Shown here in pieces: positions 1 through 10,253 of a DNA stretch of 64,000 nt. The translations under genes and the position numbers were made by a program. Every line of letters starts with the position of its first letter. Positions within the stretch are counted from its first letter, which is position 1. The stretch comes from Pseudoponticoccus marisrubri (GTDB lineage Bacteria > Pseudomonadota > Alphaproteobacteria > Rhodobacterales > Rhodobacteraceae). The notes below the pieces were generated by a model that made no database searches, was not told where the DNA came from, and was given only the letters and a program-made list of their open reading frames with translations. The stretch covers positions 346,295 to 410,294 of the forward strand of contig NZ_LPXO01000003.1 of NCBI RefSeq assembly GCF_001482405.1, written 5' to 3'.

Positions 1-14
1 CTCCTGTATCGTCA

Positions 15-30
15 ACACTAAATATATGGC
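15..30. promoter_or_regulatory. Candidate NrdR box upstream of nrdJ
   Basis: The 16-mer acactaaatatatggc matches 12 of 16 positions of the NrdR operator consensus acacwatatwtwgtgt, with a well conserved left half and a poorer right half. It lies about 230 bases before nrdJ and 20 bases before a possible -35 (ttgacg, 50-55) with a weak -10 (tcattt, 73-78). NrdR usually binds paired boxes and I see only one, although the window edge may hide a partner. This is a candidate only. Confidence 0.35.
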
Positions 31-259
31 GAACTCCCCGAAAAAGCCGTTGACGACTCTCGCGTGATCCGTTCATTTTGTGCGGGCCGGTCACAAGCCA
101 CACAAGATGTGGTGTCACCGCCGGGCAGGGACAGACATCCGCACCGCATATCGGACGACGCCGTATCGCCACGCCCCTCCGCGTGTCGGGGGCGCCGCTG
201 TCACTGCCGCCGGGATCGGCATCGAGTTTGGGACACGCGGAAAGTGACAGGGCGCAGGC

Positions 260-3200
260 ATGAAGATCGAGAGAAAGTACACCACCGCAGGCAAGGACGC
301 GTATGAGGGCATCCCCTTCGTCACGACCGCATCGGAGATCCGCAATCCCGACGGCACGATCGTGTTCCGCCTCGACAACCTGGAAGTGCCCGCCAAGTGG
401 AGCCAGGTTGCCAGCGACGTGATCGCGCAGAAATATTTCCGCAAGGCCGGCGTCCCGGTCGAGCTCAAGCGCATCCCCGAAGAGGGCGTGCCCGAGTTCC
501 TGTGGCGCTCCGAGGCGGCCTCGAAGACGACCGAGCGCACCGGCGAGACCTCGGCGCGCCAGGTCTTCGACCGGCTGGCCGGCGCCTGGGCCTACTGGGG
601 CTGGAAGGGCGGCTATTTCTCGACCGAGGAGGACGCCCGCGCCTATTACGACGAGATGCGCCACATGCTGGCGACCCAGACCGCTGCGCCCAACAGCCCG
701 CAATGGTTCAACACCGGCCTGCACTGGGCCTATGGCATCGACGGGCCGGGGCAGGGCCACTACTACGTCGATTACAAGACCGGCAAGCTGGTCAAGTCGC
801 GCTCGGCCTACGAGCATCCGCAGCCGCATGCCTGCTTCATCCAGTCCGTGCAGGACGACCTGGTGAACGAGGGCGGCATCATGGATCTCTGGGTGCGCGA
901 GGCGCGCCTGTTCAAATACGGCTCGGGCACCGGCACCAACTTCTCGTCGCTGCGCGCCGAGGGCGAGTCGCTGTCGGGCGGCGGGCGCTCCTCGGGCCTG
1001 ATGGGCTTCCTCAAGATCGGTGACCGGGCGGCCGGCGCCATCAAGTCGGGCGGCACCACGCGCCGCGCCGCCAAGATGGTGATCTGCGACGCCGATCACC
1101 CCGATATCGAGGAGTTCATCAACTGGAAGGTGCGCGAAGAGCAGAAGGTGGCCTCGATCGTCGCCGGCTCCAAGATGCACGAGAAGATGCTCAACGGCAT
1201 CTTCGAGGCGATCCGCGTCTGGGACGGCGACGCCGCCGACGCCTATGACCCCAAGAAGAACGACACGCTCAAGGGCGCGGTCCGCGCGGCCAAGAACGCC
1301 CTGATCCCCGAGACCTACATCAAGCGCGTGCTGGACTACGCGCGCCAGGGCTATGGCTCCATCGAGTTCCCGACCTATGACACGGACTGGGATTCCGAGG
1401 CCTATGCCTCGGTCTCGGGCCAGAACTCGAACAACTCGATCCGCGTCACCGATGCCTTCCTGAAGGCCGTGCGCGAGGATGCCGACTGGGAGCTGATCCG
1501 CCGCACCGACGGGCAGGTCGCCAAGACCATCAAGGCCCGCGACCTGTGGGACCAGGTGGGCCACGCGGCCTGGGCCTGTGCCGATCCCGGCATCCAGTTC
1601 CACGACACGGTCAACGCCTGGCACACCTGCCCGGAAGATGGCGAGATCCGCGGCTCGAACCCGTGCTCGGAATACATGTTCCTCGACGACACGGCCTGCA
1701 ACCTGGCTTCGATGAACCTGCTGACCTTCCTCAAGGACGGCAAGTTCGACGCCGAGACCTACATGCATGCCACGCGGCTGTGGACGCTGACGCTGGAGAT
1801 CTCGGTCACCATGGCGCAGTTCCCGTCCAAGGAGATCGCGCAGCTGTCCTATGATTTCCGGACGCTTGGCCTGGGCTATGCCAATATCGGCGGCCTGCTG
1901 ATGAACATGGGCTATGGCTATGACAGCGACGAGGGCCGCGCGCTCTGCGGCGCGCTGACCGCGATCATGACCGGCGTGGCCTATGCCACCTCGGCCGAGA
2001 TCGCCGGCGAGCTGGGCGCCTTTGCCGGCTACGAGCGCAACCGCGCGCATATGCTGCGTGTTATCCGCAACCACCGCAACGCCGCGCATGGCGCCACCTC
2101 GGGCTACGAGAAGCTGGCCGTCAAGCCGGTCGCGCTGGACCATGACGGCTGCCCCGATCCGGTGCTGGTCGAGCTGGCCATGTCCTCCTGGGACGAGGCG
2201 CTGCGGCTGGGCGAAAAGCACGGCTATCGCAACGCCCAGACCACCGTCATCGCGCCGACCGGCACGATCGGCCTGGTCATGGATTGCGACACGACCGGGA
2301 TCGAGCCCGATTTCGCGCTGGTGAAGTTCAAGAAGCTGGCCGGCGGCGGCTACTTCAAGATCATCAACAACTCGGTGCCGGCCGCGCTGGAAAAGCTGGG
2401 CTATGGCAGCGCGCAGATCGAGGAGATCGTCTCCTACGCGGTGGGTCACCAGACGCTGGGCAACGCGCCGGGCATCAACCACACCGCGCTGATCGGTCAC
2501 GGCTTCGGCCCGGCGCAGATCGAGAAGATCGAGGCCGCGCTGGCCACCGCCTTCGACATCCGCTTCGTGTTCAACCAGTGGACGCTGGGCGAGGAGTTCT
2601 GCCGCGACGTGCTGGGCATCCCGGCCGCCAAGCTGGTCGACCCGACCTTCGACATGCTGCGCCATCTGGGCTTCTCGAAGGCCGATATCGACGCGGCCAA
2701 CGACCATGTCTGCGGGACCATGACGCTGGAAGGCGCGCCGCACCTGCGCCCCGAGCATTACCACGTGTTCGACTGCGCCAATCCCTGCGGCAAGACCGGC
2801 ACGCGCTACCTGTCGGTGGAAAGCCACATCACCATGATGGCGGCGGCCCAGAGCTTCATCTCGGGCGCCATCTCCAAGACCATCAACATGGCCAACACCG
2901 CGACGATCACCGACTGCCAGAAGGCCTACGAGCTGTCCTGGTCGCTGGGGGTCAAGGCCAACGCGCTCTACCGCGACGGCTCCAAGCTGAGCCAGCCGCT
3001 GGCCGCCGCGCTGGTCGAGGATGACGACGACGCCGCCGAGGTGCTCGAGACCGGCAGCACGCAGGAAAAGGCCGCCGTGCTGGCCGAGAAGATCGTCGAG
3101 AAGGTCGTGGTCAAGGAGGTCGTCCGCTCGCATCGCGAGAAGATGCCCGAGCGTCGCAAGGGCTATACCCAGAAGGCCATCGTGGGCGGCCACAAGGTCT

Positions 3201-3931
3201 ACCTGCGCACCGGCGAATATGCCGACGGCAACCTGGGCGAGATCTTCATCGACATGCACAAGGAAGGGGCCGGCTTCCGCGCGATGATGAACAACTTCGC
3301 CATCGCCGTCTCGGTGGGTCTGCAATACGGTGTGCCGCTGGAGGAGTTCGTCGACGCCTTCACCTTCACCAAGTTCGAACCCGCGGGCATGGTGCAGGGC
3401 AATGACAGCATCAAGAACGCGACCTCGATCCTCGACTACATCTTCCGGGAACTGGCCGTGTCCTACCTGGACCGCACCGACCTGGCCCATGTGAAGCCCG
3501 AAGGCGCGACCTTCGACGACCTGGGCCGCGGCGAGGAAGAGGGCGTGTCCAACGTCAAGGAGCTGTCGGACAGCGCCGCCTCCAAGTCGCTGGAGGTGCT
3601 CAAGCAGATCAGCTCGACCGGCTACCTGCGCAAGCGCCTTCCGCAGGAACTGGTGGTGCTGCAGGGCGGGGCCTCGGCCTCGGTCGCCTTCGAAAGCGGC
3701 ACCGATCCCGAGCAGGTGCTGACCTCGCTCGTCCCCGCCTCGGCCGCCGGGGCGCGGTCGGAAAGCCCGGTGCGGTCGGAAAGCTCGGCCCTGTCGATGA
3801 GCGCGGTCAACCGTGCGCGGATGCAGGGCTACGAGGGCGAGGCCTGCGGCGAATGCGGCAACTACACGCTGGTGCGCAACGGCACCTGCATGAAGTGCAA
3901 CACCTGCGGCGCGACCTCGGGCTGCAGCTGA
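260..3931 (+). CDS. nrdJ: Vitamin B12-dependent (class II) ribonucleotide reductase
   Basis: Reduces ribonucleotides to deoxyribonucleotides with adenosylcobalamin as radical source, so it works with or without oxygen. The 1223-residue length fits the long NrdJ subfamily. The N-terminal part has [12 protein letters not shown] (about residues 189-200) and a glycine-rich [20 protein letters not shown] stretch. The catalytic Asn-Cys-Glu motif NPCSEY is near residue 467 and APTGTIG near residue 665. A charged segment at about 950-975 separates the barrel from the C-terminal part. The last 30 residues are Cys-rich (CGEC, CMKCNTC), the redox or zinc tail that re-reduces the active site. The start at ATG 260 gives a typical MKIERKYT N-terminus, although the ribosome site is weak. 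It stands alone, with a possible NrdR site upstream and a terminator about 180 bases after the stop. Confidence 0.97.
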   Translation: MKIERKYTTAGKDAYEGIPFVTTASEIRNPDGTIVFRLDNLEVPAKWSQVASDVIAQKYFRKAGVPVELKRIPEEGVPEFLWRSEAASKTTERTGETSARQVFDRLAGAWAYWGWKGGYFSTEEDARAYYDEMRHMLATQTAAPNSPQWFNTGLHWAYGIDGPGQGHYYVDYKTGKLVKSRSAYEHPQPHACFIQSVQDDLVNEGGIMDLWVREARLFKYGSGTGTNFSSLRAEGESLSGGGRSSGLMGFLKIGDRAAGAIKSGGTTRRAAKMVICDADHPDIEEFINWKVREEQKVASIVAGSKMHEKMLNGIFEAIRVWDGDAADAYDPKKNDTLKGAVRAAKNALIPETYIKRVLDYARQGYGSIEFPTYDTDWDSEAYASVSGQNSNNSIRVTDAFLKAVREDADWELIRRTDGQVAKTIKARDLWDQVGHAAWACADPGIQFHDTVNAWHTCPEDGEIRGSNPCSEYMFLDDTACNLASMNLLTFLKDGKFDAETYMHATRLWTLTLEISVTMAQFPSKEIAQLSYDFRTLGLGYANIGGLLMNMGYGYDSDEGRALCGALTAIMTGVAYATSAEIAGELGAFAGYERNRAHMLRVIRNHRNAAHGATSGYEKLAVKPVALDHDGCPDPVLVELAMSSWDEALRLGEKHGYRNAQTTVIAPTGTIGLVMDCDTTGIEPDFALVKFKKLAGGGYFKIINNSVPAALEKLGYGSAQIEEIVSYAVGHQTLGNAPGINHTALIGHGFGPAQIEKIEAALATAFDIRFVFNQWTLGEEFCRDVLGIPAAKLVDPTFDMLRHLGFSKADIDAANDHVCGTMTLEGAPHLRPEHYHVFDCANPCGKTGTRYLSVESHITMMAAAQSFISGAISKTINMANTATITDCQKAYELSWSLGVKANALYRDGSKLSQPLAAALVEDDDDAAEVLETGSTQEKAAVLAEKIVEKVVVKEVVRSHREKMPERRKGYTQKAIVGGHKVYLRTGEYADGNLGEIFIDMHKEGAGFRAMMNNFAIAVSVGLQYGVPLEEFVDAFTFTKFEPAGMVQGNDSIKNATSILDYIFRELAVSYLDRTDLAHVKPEGATFDDLGRGEEEGVSNVKELSDSAASKSLEVLKQISSTGYLRKRLPQELVVLQGGASASVAFESGTDPEQVLTSLVPASAAGARSESPVRSESSALSMSAVNRARMQGYEGEACGECGNYTLVRNGTCMKCNTCGATSGCS

Positions 3932-4111
3932 CGACCTCGCGCCGCCCCGGCGGCGCAGGCGGGGCCCGGCCCGGGCCCCGACACGGACAGCCGACCGGGG
4001 TGCGGGGTGCGCCCCGGGCGGCGCCGGGCCTCAGCGCGGGGCCCGCGGCGGATGGGGCCGCAGGCAGAAAACACGGGCGGTGAACGACGAGCCCCATCGG
4101 TGAAACTGGAC

Positions 4112-4139
4112 AGGGCCCTTGCGAGGGCCCTTTTTCTTT
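4112..4139 (+). terminator. Rho-independent terminator after nrdJ
   Basis: A perfect 8-bp stem (agggccct, 4112-4119, with 4124-4131) has a 4-base loop and is followed by a T-rich run ttttctttc. It lies about 180 bases after the nrdJ stop, so the transcript would have a long GC-rich 3' tail. The stretch 3932-4111 holds no credible gene. Confidence 0.8.
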
Positions 4140-4274
4140 CCGCAGGGTCAACCGGACCCGAGAAAGTTCCTGAAAAACCAATGACATCCGCACAAGTTAT
4201 GGTGATCGGAAAACTTGCAACTTCCGGCCGGGGGGTGGGGTTCTTCCACCAGCAACACAGCAAGGAGGTTTGTT

Positions 4275-4514
4275 ATGAAAAAGCTGATGATCACCGCCAC
4301 CGCCCTCACCGGTTTCGCGATGCCCGCCATCGCACAGGATGACGAAGCCGGCATCTCCTATGACCAGATGGTCATGATGGTGCCCGACTATGTCGAAACC
4401 GATTTCGATGCGCTGGACACCGACAATTCCGGCTTCCTCGATTCCGGCGAGATCGAGCAGGCACGCACCAACGGCCTGTTCCCGCTGAGCGACAATCGCG
4501 GCGCCGCCGACTGA
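4275..4514 (+). CDS. Small secreted EF-hand protein
   Basis: A 79-residue protein with a signal peptide (MKKLMITATALTGFAMPAIA, cleavage after about residue 20) and one complete EF-hand loop, DTDNSGFLDSGE, at residues 48-59. The acidic positions 1 and 3, the Ser at 5, the Gly at 6 and the Glu at 12 are all in place. It probably binds calcium in the periplasm; its partner and role are unknown. The start at 4275 is preferred over an upstream ATG because a strong AAGGAGG sits at 4262-4268, six bases before it, and because it gives a clean signal peptide. The gene is monocistronic and ends in a strong terminator. One EF-hand per chain suggests pairing or a structural site. Confidence 0.85.
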   Translation: MKKLMITATALTGFAMPAIAQDDEAGISYDQMVMMVPDYVETDFDALDTDNSGFLDSGEIEQARTNGLFPLSDNRGAAD

Positions 4515-4535
4515 TTGGCGTCACCTTCGCCAAAG

Positions 4536-4564
4536 CGCCCCGCCATTCGGCGGGGCGTTTTTTT
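4536..4564 (+). terminator. Rho-independent terminator between EF-hand gene and icd
   Basis: A 9-bp perfect stem cgccccgcc/ggcggggcg (4536-4544 and 4549-4557) with a 4-base loop is followed by seven Ts on the plus strand. On the minus strand the hairpin is followed only by TTT, so it may also help end the converging icd transcript, less strongly. Confidence 0.9.
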
Positions 4565-4582
4565 GTGCGCAGGTCCCGCCCG

Positions 4583-5800
4583 TCAGGCCGCGCCGAGCGC
4601 GCGGTTCAGGTTCTCGTCGATCTTCTCGAGGAAGCCCATCGTGGTCAGCCAGCCCTGCTGCGGGCCGACCAGCAGCGCGAGGTCCTTGGTCATGGATCCC
4701 GATTCCACCGTCTCGATGATCACCCGCTCCAGCGTTTCGGCAAAAGCGCGCAATGCCACGTTGCCGTCCAGCTTGGCGCGATGCTTGAGCCCGCCGGTCC
4801 AGGCGTAGATCGACGCGATCGAGTTGGTCGAGGTCGCCTCGCCCTTCTGGTGCTGGCGGTAATGCCGCGTCACCGTGCCATGCGCGGCCTCGGCCTCGAC
4901 GATGCGGCCATCCGGCGTCATCAGCTGCGAGGTCATCAGCCCCAGCGAGCCAAAGCCCTGCGCCACGGTGTCGGACTGCACGTCGCCATCGTAGTTCTTG
5001 CAGGCCCAGACGAATTTCCCGTTCCATTTCAACGCACAGGCCACCATGTCGTCGATCAGCCGGTGTTCGTACCAGATGCCGGCCGCCTTGAACTTCTCGG
5101 CGAACTCTGCCTCGTAGACCTCCTGGAAGAGATCCTTGAAGCGCCCGTCATAGGCCTTGAGGATCGTGTTCTTGGTCGACAGGTAGACCGGCCAGCCAAG
5201 GTTCAGGCCGTAATTCAGCGAGGCCCGGGCAAAGTCGCGGATCGACTCGTCCTGGTTGTACATGCCCATGTAGACGCCGGCATCGGGCGCGTCATAGACC
5301 TCGCGCTCGATCACCTCGCCATCGGCGCCTTCCCATTTCATCGTCAGCTTGCCGGCGCCGGGAAAGTGGAAATCGGTCGCCTTGTACTGGTCGCCGAAAG
5401 CGTGACGCCCGACCACGATGGGCGAGGTCCAGCCCGGCACCAGCCGCGGCACGTTGCGGCAGATGATTGGCTGGCGAAAGACCACGCCGCCCAGGATGTT
5501 GCGGATCGTGCCATTGGGGCTGCGCCACATCTTCTTCAGGCCGAACTCCTCGACCCGCGCCTCGTCGGGCGTGATCGTGGCGCATTTCACCGCGACGCCG
5601 ATCTCTTTCGTCTTCTCGGCAGCCGCGATGGTGACCTGGTCCTCGGTCCGGTCGCGTTCCTCGATCCCGAGGTCATAATACAGCAGGTCGATGTCGAGAT
5701 AGGGCAGGATCAGCTTCTGCTTGATGAAATCCCAGATGATGCGGGTCATCTCGTCCCCGTCCATCTCGACGATGGGGTTGTCTACCTTGATCTTGGACAT
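4583..5800 (-). CDS. icd: NADP-dependent isocitrate dehydrogenase
   Basis: TCA-cycle enzyme that oxidatively decarboxylates isocitrate to 2-oxoglutarate and makes NADPH. The 405-residue length and the sequence fit the homodimeric eukaryote-like IDH class rather than the E. coli type. The substrate-binding segment [13 protein letters not shown] is at residues 93-105. The cofactor segment [19 protein letters not shown], with the Arg-His pair typical of NADP specificity, is near residue 310. The ATG at 5800 begins [20 protein letters not shown], the usual start of the family. It is monocistronic and convergent with the EF-hand gene. Confidence 0.97.
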   Translation of the reverse strand: MSKIKVDNPIVEMDGDEMTRIIWDFIKQKLILPYLDIDLLYYDLGIEERDRTEDQVTIAAAEKTKEIGVAVKCATITPDEARVEEFGLKKMWRSPNGTIRNILGGVVFRQPIICRNVPRLVPGWTSPIVVGRHAFGDQYKATDFHFPGAGKLTMKWEGADGEVIEREVYDAPDAGVYMGMYNQDESIRDFARASLNYGLNLGWPVYLSTKNTILKAYDGRFKDLFQEVYEAEFAEKFKAAGIWYEHRLIDDMVACALKWNGKFVWACKNYDGDVQSDTVAQGFGSLGLMTSQLMTPDGRIVEAEAAHGTVTRHYRQHQKGEATSTNSIASIYAWTGGLKHRAKLDGNVALRAFAETLERVIIETVESGSMTKDLALLVGPQQGWLTTMGFLEKIDENLNRALGAA

Positions 5801-6002
5801 GCAATCGCCCTTTCGCTCGGCGGTTTCGGCTCTGCTGTCGGTCTAGCGGAAAGCGGCGCGCACGAGAAGGCGGCATGCCGGGGTATGCAGAACTGTCATC
5901 TCGGGCCGCGCGCCTCTGTCGGCCGGGATTTATAAAGCATTTTAGGAAGATAGCCCGTGGCGGTTAAGGGCCGGATCAGGCGGCACTGCTAGAGGTGCTG
6001 CC

Positions 6003-6338
6003 ATGTCATTGTGCGTCAAGCATAGCGCGGCGGCAGCTCTGCTGCTGGTGGCGACCGGGCTGCCGATTATGGCGGCGGTCGTGCTGCCCTTGGCGGCCGC
6101 GCCCGTGCCGGGGCCGGGGGCGCCCGTGCTGGTGATCGCGCCGCCCTGGTCGATCGGCGCCGCGCAGATCGCGCGGAGCGCCGGGGGCCGCCCGATCGGG
6201 CCGACATGGGCGCCCATGGGGGCGCTGGCGGTCTTCGACGGCCCGGTGCCGACGCGCAGGATCCGGGACCTGGGGGGCTGGGGCGTGACCGATGGCGCGC
6301 GCCTCGCCCGGCTTTGCGGAGTGTGGGACGATGCCTGA
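6003..6338 (+). CDS. Small hypothetical membrane-associated protein
   Basis: A 111-residue protein with one hydrophobic N-terminal segment (about residues 8-32) that could be a signal anchor or signal peptide. It is followed by a Pro/Gly/Ala-rich region ending [29 protein letters not shown]. No family is recognised. A gaggtg ribosome site precedes the ATG. The stop overlaps the start of the chemoreceptor gene by 8 bases, so the two are probably translationally coupled and may work together at the membrane. It could be mistaken for noise in GC-rich DNA; the coupling and the plausible N-terminus argue that it is real. Confidence 0.6.
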   Translation: MSLCVKHSAAAALLLVATGLPIMAAVVLPLAAAPVPGPGAPVLVIAPPWSIGAAQIARSAGGRPIGPTWAPMGALAVFDGPVPTRRIRDLGGWGVTDGARLARLCGVWDDA

Positions 6339-7887
6339 GACGACGAACCCGAGACGCGACCACCGGGGCGATGCGCTGATCGCGCTTGTCTGCCTGTGCC
6401 TGCTGCCCGTGCCGCCGCTCAGCGCGTTCCTGGCCGGCACGCCGGTCTGGCCGGTGGCGCTGGGGGCGGCGCTGCTCTCGGGGCTGGCGCAGCTTGCGCG
6501 CCGGCTCGGCGGCCCGCTGCCGCGCTACGCGCTGGTCTCCTGCCTGATGGGGCAGGCCATGCTGCTGACCGCCGCCTTTTCCGGGCACCCTTGGCAGATC
6601 GACACGCATATGCTGTTCTTTGCCCTGCTCGCCATCGCCTCGGCCAGCGGTCACGTGGGGCTGGTGGCCTGGGCCTGTGCGCTGACCGCGCTGCACCACC
6701 TGGGCCTGACGCTGGCCCTGCCGGCGCTGGTCTACCCCTCGGCCGAGCTGATGCAGAATCTCGAACGGACCGCGCTGCACGGCATCATCGTGGTGATCGA
6801 GGGCGGGGTGCTGGCCGTGGCCATCGCGCAGCGCAACGCCATGACGGACGAGATCGCGCGCGCCCGCGACCGGATGGAGACCGAGCGCCAGATGGCCGCG
6901 GATGCGCAGTCCGAGGCCGAATCCTCGCGCGAACAGGCCCGCCGTGTCATCGCCGATTTCCGCAGCGCGCTGGCCCGGCTGGCGGCGCGCGACCTGACCT
7001 GCGCCATGCAGGACCCGCTGCCCGCGCAATACGAGATCCTGCGCACCGATTTCAACGAGGCCGTCGCCACCCTTCGCGCCGCCTTTGCAAAGGCTGATGA
7101 CGTGGCCGACAGTTTCTCGGACGATGCGCAGGCGCTGGCCGGCTCAATGTCCGCGCTCTCGACCGAGGCCGGCGAACAGGTCGGCCGCCTGTCCAACATC
7201 AACGACACGACCGGCGCGCTGCTCGAGATGGTGCAGGACACCGCGCGCCAGGCCACCAGCGCGGCGCAAAGCGCGGGCGAGGCGCGCGACAGCGCGCTGG
7301 AGGGCGGCGAGGTCACCCAGCAGGCCATCCGCGCCATGCAGGCGATCGAGCATTCCTCGCGCGAGATATCCAAGATCGTCGACCTGATCGATGATGTCTC
7401 GTTCCAGACCAACCTGCTGGCGCTCAATGCCGGGGTCGAGGCGGCACGCGCCGGCTCCTCCGGCAAGGGCTTCGCCGTCGTCGCCTCCGAGGTGCGGGGC
7501 CTCGCGCAAAGCACCTCCGAGGCGGCGAACGGCATCAAGAAGCTGATCGCCGACAGCTCGGACCAGGTGGCCGCCGGGGCGGATCTGGTCAACGCGGTGG
7601 GCGGGCGGCTGGACAGCATCGTGGCCCAGATCTCGCGCACCAATGACATGAACGACCTGATCGCCGGGAAGAACCGCCAGCTTTCGGGCGATCTCGACCA
7701 GTTGCAGGGGCTCGTGACCGAGGCCGACCGGCACACCCGCAAGGTGGCCGGGCTGGCCGACACGCTGGCCGGCACCAGCCGCCGGATGACCATGGCCTCG
7801 ACACAGCTGTCTTCGGAGATGGCGGCCTTCACCCTGGCTGACACGAATGCCGCCCCGGTACAGGCGGACCGTGCTGCTGATGGCTGA
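6331..7887 (+). CDS. Methyl-accepting chemotaxis protein with multi-span His-rich sensor
   Basis: Chemoreceptor that would control CheA/CheW. About the first 165 residues form five or six hydrophobic spans with little periplasmic sequence. They contain conserved-looking polar residues: [12 protein letters not shown] near residue 90 and ALHHLGL near residue 128. A linker with HAMP-like helices (about 185-260) leads to the signalling domain, whose hairpin tip reads [20 protein letters not shown] with [16 protein letters not shown] after it (about residues 350-395). The start at 6331 is chosen over an in-frame ATG at 6292 because GGAG is at 6318-6321 and the start overlaps the preceding stop. 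The ligand is unknown; integral-membrane sensors of this type may read a lipid-soluble or internal signal. No che genes are in the window. Confidence 0.88.
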   Translation: MPETTNPRRDHRGDALIALVCLCLLPVPPLSAFLAGTPVWPVALGAALLSGLAQLARRLGGPLPRYALVSCLMGQAMLLTAAFSGHPWQIDTHMLFFALLAIASASGHVGLVAWACALTALHHLGLTLALPALVYPSAELMQNLERTALHGIIVVIEGGVLAVAIAQRNAMTDEIARARDRMETERQMAADAQSEAESSREQARRVIADFRSALARLAARDLTCAMQDPLPAQYEILRTDFNEAVATLRAAFAKADDVADSFSDDAQALAGSMSALSTEAGEQVGRLSNINDTTGALLEMVQDTARQATSAAQSAGEARDSALEGGEVTQQAIRAMQAIEHSSREISKIVDLIDDVSFQTNLLALNAGVEAARAGSSGKGFAVVASEVRGLAQSTSEAANGIKKLIADSSDQVAAGADLVNAVGGRLDSIVAQISRTNDMNDLIAGKNRQLSGDLDQLQGLVTEADRHTRKVAGLADTLAGTSRRMTMASTQLSSEMAAFTLADTNAAPVQADRAADG

Positions 7888-7894
7888 GCGGCGC

Positions 7895-9103
7895 TCAGGC
7901 GGGCAGGGCAGCCTCGATCCGGGTCATCAGTCGCATCAGCGCCACGCCGATCACGGTGAAGACGAAGACCGCAATGGCCAGCGGCACCGGCGTGCCGTCA
8001 AAGGCCAGCCCCACCGGCGCGGCCAGAAGCACCGCGATGATCGTCGCCACGCTGCCCGTGATCGAGGCCGCCATGCCGGCGATATGGCCCATCGGCTCCA
8101 TCGCGATGGCGTTGAGATTGCCCAGGATCATGCCGGCCTGGAAGAACAGCGTCGTCTGCCAGGCCACGAAGACGAGGAACAGCGCCGTGCCCTCCAGCGG
8201 GGTCTGCAACACGACCAGCATCGCGCCACTCAGCACGACCTGCGCGCTCAGCATGGCCGAGACCAGCCGCCGCATGCCCAGCTGCATGACCAGCCGCGCG
8301 TTCAGGTAGCTGGCCGACATGGCCACGATGGCGATCGCCCCGAACCACAGCGGAAAGCTGTCCGCCCGCCCGAAGGTCACGTCATAGATCGGCTGGATGG
8401 TCGAGATCGTGGCAAAGAGCATGCCGAAGGCCAGCCCCTGCACCAGGATCGCGAGCCGCACGGTCGGGTGTCCGGCCATCTCGCGGATCGCCTCCCACAG
8501 CGTGCGCAGCTGCAGCGGGCGGCGATGGGCCGGGTCCAGCGTTTCGGGCACGCGCAGCATCAGCCAGAGCGCCGAGAGGGCGGAGAAGAGTGCGAAGGCC
8601 CAGAACACCGCCTGCCAGCCCGAGACATGGATCAGCACCGCGCCCAGCGACGGCGCGATGGCCGGGATCAGCGTGAAGACCATCATGACAAAGGACATGA
8701 TCCGCGCCATCCCGCGCCCGGCATGGCGGTCGCGCACGATGGCCAGCGCCACGACCCGCGGCCCGGCGGCGCCCAGCCCCTGCAGGAAGCGCGCGCCCAG
8801 CAGCATGTCGAGATCGGCGGCCTGCGTCGCCGCCAGCGCCGCGGCGATATAGACGCCGGCCGCGACCAGCACCACGGGCTTGCGCCCGAACGCGTCGGAC
8901 AGCGGCCCGGTGAAGAGCGTCCCGATCCCCATGCCCAGCACGAAACTGGTCACCACCAGCTGCGCGTCATTGGGCGCGTCGGGGCTCAGCTCGGCGGCCA
9001 GTTGCGGCAGCGCGGGCAGCATCGCGTCGATCGAGAAGGCGATCGTGGCAACAAGCATCGCGATCACGGCGATGAATTCGGGGGTCGACGGGTTACGGGA
9101 CAT
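7895..9103 (-). CDS. Bcr/CflA-type MFS multidrug exporter
   Basis: A 402-residue, 12-span major facilitator protein. The motif between spans 2 and 3, GPLSDAFGRKPVV, and ARFLQGLGAAGPRVVALAIV in span 4 are characteristic of the Bcr/CflA drug:proton antiporter group. It sits in the inner membrane and probably exports drugs or metabolites; the substrate cannot be told. The start is placed at ATG 9103 rather than an in-frame GTG at 9109 because GGAG (9109-9112) is then at a normal distance. It converges on the chemoreceptor gene with only 7 bases between the stops. Confidence 0.9.
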   Translation of the reverse strand: MSRNPSTPEFIAVIAMLVATIAFSIDAMLPALPQLAAELSPDAPNDAQLVVTSFVLGMGIGTLFTGPLSDAFGRKPVVLVAAGVYIAAALAATQAADLDMLLGARFLQGLGAAGPRVVALAIVRDRHAGRGMARIMSFVMMVFTLIPAIAPSLGAVLIHVSGWQAVFWAFALFSALSALWLMLRVPETLDPAHRRPLQLRTLWEAIREMAGHPTVRLAILVQGLAFGMLFATISTIQPIYDVTFGRADSFPLWFGAIAIVAMSASYLNARLVMQLGMRRLVSAMLSAQVVLSGAMLVVLQTPLEGTALFLVFVAWQTTLFFQAGMILGNLNAIAMEPMGHIAGMAASITGSVATIIAVLLAAPVGLAFDGTPVPLAIAVFVFTVIGVALMRLMTRIEAALPA

Positions 9104-9178
9104 GCACACTCCACGGCTCAGGCCTGCGACCTAGCACCGCGTTTCCGTGTTGGCCAGCAGGTTTCCGAACCGAACCGT

Positions 9179-9562
9179 TCAGTTCCTGCTGTCGCCGCGC
9201 GGGCCCGGCCGGGCCGGCGTGTCGGGCGCGTCATCCGCGTTGGCGGGCGGCGCCTCCTTGTGGCCCAGCCGCGCGATCAGCCACTCGGTATGCTCCTCGC
9301 GCTTGCGCATGGCAAACAGGCCGAACTGCTGCACGGCAACGGCGAAGATGCCCAGCCCGATCAGGATGAAGACGGTCGTGCCAATACGCCCCGCCGGGGT
9401 CATCGGCACCAGCTCGCCATAACCCACGGTGGACAGGGTCACCACCGTGAAGAAATAGGCGTCCAGCCAGGACCAGCCCTCGACATAGCGGAAGAACACG
9501 GTGCCCGAGGCGATCAGCACCGCCAGCGTGCCCAGCAGGGTCGCCAGTCGCAGCCGGTTCAT
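9179..9562 (-). CDS. Two-transmembrane potassium channel subunit
   Basis: A 127-residue protein with two transmembrane helices (about residues 5-25 and 70-92) around a pore loop with the selectivity filter TLSTVGYGEL. This is the minimal KcsA-like ion-channel fold, and four copies would form the pore. No RCK or other cytoplasmic regulatory domain is attached. The C-terminus is a short charged tail (ANADDAPDTPARPGPRGDSRN). Its ATG overlaps the stop of the DsbA-like gene by 4 bases (ATGA), so it is co-translated as the last gene of a three-gene operon. Confidence 0.88.
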   Translation of the reverse strand: MNRLRLATLLGTLAVLIASGTVFFRYVEGWSWLDAYFFTVVTLSTVGYGELVPMTPAGRIGTTVFILIGLGIFAVAVQQFGLFAMRKREEHTEWLIARLGHKEAPPANADDAPDTPARPGPRGDSRN

Positions 9563-10206
9563 GACCCGGCCGGATCGGCCCCGGCGCGCAGCTCCGCGAT
9601 GACCTTCGCCCAGAGCTCGGGCGGCTGCGCGCCCGGCACCGCGTGCTGCCCGGCGACGATGAAGGTCGGCACCGAGGTGATGCCCATGCCGCGCGCCGCC
9701 GCGTCGCGCTCGACGATCTCGCGGCGGTCCTCCTCGGTGGCCAGAAGGCGCAGCACCATGCTGGCATCCATGCCGGCCGTATCGGCCACGTCGGCCAGAA
9801 CCTCATGACTGCCGATATCGCGGCCATCGACGAAATAGGCGCGGAACAGGCCGGAGACGATCGCCGTCTGGCGCCCCTCAATCTCGCCCCAGTGGATCAG
9901 CCGATGCGCATCCACGGTGGAGGGCGTGCGCCGGATGCGGTCGAGGTTCAGCTCCAGCCCGGCCGCCTCGCCATGGTCGACCACGGGGCGATAGGCCTCG
10001 AGAGCGCCGGAAGTACCGCCGAACTTGTCCTCGAGATAGCGGCGCCGGTCCATGCCCTCGGCCGGCATGGCAGGGTTGAGCATGAAGGGCAGCCAGCGCA
10101 CCCGGAACGGGTGGTCGGGATGGGCCTCGAGCGCCCGGTCAAGGTAGGACTTGCCGATATAGCACCAGGGGCAGATCGGGTCGGAAAAGATGTCAAGCTG
10201 GATCAT
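9559..10206 (-). CDS. DsbA-family (FrnE-like) oxidoreductase
   Basis: A 215-residue thioredoxin-fold protein with the active-site motif PICPWCYIGK at residues 11-20, the CPWC signature of the FrnE/2-hydroxychromene-2-carboxylate isomerase branch of the DsbA family. The C-terminal SVPTFIVAGQHAVPGAQPPE supplies the cis-Pro loop (Val-Pro). There is no signal peptide, so it acts in the cytoplasm. The likely role is dithiol-disulfide exchange or a glutathione-dependent isomerisation; the sequence does not decide. It lies between an acyl-CoA ligase gene and a potassium channel gene on the same strand. Confidence 0.88.
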   Translation of the reverse strand: MIQLDIFSDPICPWCYIGKSYLDRALEAHPDHPFRVRWLPFMLNPAMPAEGMDRRRYLEDKFGGTSGALEAYRPVVDHGEAAGLELNLDRIRRTPSTVDAHRLIHWGEIEGRQTAIVSGLFRAYFVDGRDIGSHEVLADVADTAGMDASMVLRLLATEEDRREIVERDAAARGMGITSVPTFIVAGQHAVPGAQPPELWAKVIAELRAGADPAGS

Positions 10207-10253
10207 GGCGGTCTCCTATCATCCGCGCGGGCGATTGCGACCGTGACGCAGGG

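Noticed and set aside
1..259. Cobalamin riboswitch before nrdJ
   Set aside because: No B12-box sequence or multi-stem layout could be found, and class II reductase genes are not normally under it.
7847..9808. 653-codon plus-strand frame opposite the MFS and channel genes
   Set aside because: His/Arg/Asp-rich low-complexity translation; the minus strand holds well recognised genes.
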